Source: Rhodocyclaceae bacterium (GTDB lineage Bacteria > Pseudomonadota > Gammaproteobacteria > Burkholderiales > Rhodocyclaceae). Taken from it: a stretch of 7,072 bases of DNA. A model generated the notes under the pieces. The model did no database searches. It was not told where the DNA came from and saw only the letters and a list, made by a program, of their open reading frames with translations. The stretch's first letter is position 1, and each line of letters begins with the position of its first letter. This document shows, piece by piece, positions 6,437 through 7,072 of this stretch. The stretch lies in the NCBI GenBank assembly GCA_016791085.1, contig JAEUNN010001066.1:1-7072 (forward strand), written 5' to 3'. The translations under genes were made by a program, and so were the position numbers.

Positions 6437-6886
6437 ATGGGCAGCAGCGTCGTCAAAAAAATCCGAACCGCCTGGGCTTTCGCAGTGATGGCCGGCCTTG
6501 CGGCCGTCCTGCCGGCGCAGGCACAGGCGCAAAATGCCGCAGCGTGTCCGGAGTGCGGCTATGTGCTGGGCGTGCGGGAAATCGAGACGCCATCGGAATC
6601 GAGCGGGGTGGTCGGCGCGGTAGCCGGCGGTGCGCTGGGCGGCCTGCTCGGGCATCAGGTCGGCAAGGGGCGCGGCAAGGATGTCGCCACCGTGGCGGGC
6701 GCGGTCGGCGGCGCCGTGGCCGGCCACCAGGTCGAAAAATCCATGACCAAAGGCAAGCGCTACGAAGTGTCGGCGCGTTTCGCCGACGGCCGTGAACTGA
6801 CTTTCCCGTACGATAGTCCGCCGCCATTCAAAACCGGCGACAACGTGCGCCTCGTGAATGGGGCGCTGCAGGCGGATCCACGCTGA
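6437..6886 (+). CDS. Exported glycine-zipper (17-kDa-antigen type) envelope protein
   Basis: The ATG at 6437 follows GGGAG (6424-6428) by eight bases and begins a good signal peptide: K7, K8, R10, a hydrophobic stretch A12-L25, and AxA sites ending at A29 or A31. The mature part starts near Q32 and soon shows C37-P-E-C40-G. A glycine-zipper region runs about G57-G96 (GGALGGLLGHQVGKGRGKD, then GAVGGAVAGHQ), two Gly-patterned segments typical of the Rickettsia 17-kDa surface antigen / glycine zipper 2TM family. The C-terminal part (YEVSARFADGRELTF to about V134) resembles the small beta domain common in betaproteobacterial members. The likely location is periplasm or outer membrane, with a general envelope role. 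A lipobox is weak (AAAC lacks Leu at -3), so I favour signal peptidase I. The length is 149 residues. There is no specific evidence linking it to the T6SS beyond position, 110 bases after tagH. Confidence 0.88.
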   Translation: MGSSVVKKIRTAWAFAVMAGLAAVLPAQAQAQNAAACPECGYVLGVREIETPSESSGVVGAVAGGALGGLLGHQVGKGRGKDVATVAGAVGGAVAGHQVEKSMTKGKRYEVSARFADGRELTFPYDSPPPFKTGDNVRLVNGALQADPR

Positions 6887-6942
6887 ACTGGCGCGCGCCG
6901 TGACGGCCGGCGGCGACGGCGACAGGGGCGGCAGGGGGTGGG

Positions 6943-6966
6943 CGCTGGTATAATCAGCGGTTTTTT
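6943..6966 (+). terminator. Intrinsic-terminator-like hairpin followed by T6
   Basis: CGCTG (6943-6947) pairs with CAGCG (6955-6959), extendable by one G-U pair, and the stem is followed by G then six T bases (6961-6966). The stem is short (5-6 pairs) but GC-rich, and the T tract is well placed for terminating the glycine-zipper transcript, whose stop is 57 bases before the stem. The loop holds the folD -10 box, so the same bases may serve two functions. A longer outer pairing is also possible: CAGGGGG (6932-6938) with CCCCCTG (6969-6975). Confidence 0.45.
6946..6954 (+). promoter_or_regulatory. Extended -10 promoter of folD (TGGTATAAT)
   Basis: TGGTATAAT contains the consensus TATAAT (6949-6954) preceded by the TGn extension. 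No recognisable TTGACA lies 16-18 bases upstream, which fits an extended -10 promoter. The predicted transcription start is about 6960-6961, giving a leader of only about 18 bases before the folD ATG. This would let folD be transcribed independently of the upstream genes. Confidence 0.8.
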
Positions 6967-6978
6967 CGCCCCCTGGCC

Positions 6979-7072
6979 ATGAGCGCGAAAATTATCGATG
7001 GCAACGCAATCGCCGCGCGCGTGCGTGCCGAACTCAAGCTGCGCGCGGAAAGCCTCGCCGCGCGCGGAACGC
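6979..7072 (+). CDS. folD: FolD, methylenetetrahydrofolate dehydrogenase/cyclohydrolase (3' end missing)
   Basis: Only the first 31 codons are inside the window. They read MSAKIIDGNAIAARVRAEL and continue in the same helix, the typical FolD N-terminus (KIIDGxxIAxxVRxEL). FolD interconverts 5,10-methylene-, 5,10-methenyl- and 10-formyl-tetrahydrofolate in the cytoplasm, supplying one-carbon units for purines and formyl-methionine. The start fits the family exactly. No Shine-Dalgarno sequence is visible: the bases before the ATG are CGCCCCCTGGCC. Expression is probably driven by the extended -10 promoter at 6946-6954. The identification rests on a short N-terminal stretch and is otherwise confident. 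Confidence 0.9.
   Translation, partial: MSAKIIDGNAIAARVRAELKLRAESLAARGT

Noticed and set aside
1..7072. CRISPR array, insertion sequence, tRNA or rRNA gene
   Set aside because: No regularly spaced direct repeats, transposase-like protein, terminal inverted repeats or tRNA/rRNA-like sequence was seen on either strand.

Overview
The window is high-GC DNA (roughly two thirds G+C by eye) with all genes on the + strand. It looks like a proteobacterial chromosome, most likely betaproteobacterial. This rests on the GC content, the protein styles (type VI secretion VgrG, TagH and PAAR-like proteins, a 17-kDa-antigen-type glycine-zipper protein, FolD) and the GGTATAAT-type promoter before folD. The lineage is an inference; no rRNA or other taxonomic marker is present.

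Layout. (1) 1-846: 3' part of a TPR-containing SAM-dependent methyltransferase, cut by the window start. (2) 847-1057: gene-free spacer with GC-rich stem-loops. (3) 1058-6326: a type VI secretion (T6SS) spike/regulator block in the order vgrG (1058-3067), DUF4123 effector-loading chaperone (GTG start, 3162-3683), DUF4280 PAAR-like tip protein (3722-4111), FHA-domain protein TagH (4161-6326). (4) 6437-6886: a small exported glycine-zipper protein. (5) 6946-6966: an extended -10 promoter lying inside a terminator-like hairpin. (6) 6979-7072: the first 31 codons of folD.

How the genes fit together. VgrG forms the trimeric spike at the end of the Hcp tube. The small Cys-rich DUF4280 protein probably caps its tip. 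The DUF4123 protein is the class of adaptor that mounts a toxin on a cognate VgrG. TagH is a post-translational regulator or scaffold that reads phospho-threonine through its FHA domain. No toxin, immunity, sheath, baseplate, membrane-complex, Hcp or ClpV gene is visible, so this is an accessory spike island or one edge of a larger cluster upstream. folD begins a housekeeping region, so the T6SS segment appears to end near 6326.

Most notable observations: the folD -10 box sits in the loop of a hairpin followed by T6; TagH has a long disordered linker with repeated DD(I/L)L motifs and a G8 run that could cause frameshifting; a loading chaperone and spike occur with no cargo gene beside them; and VgrG ends in a short tail with a CxxC motif.
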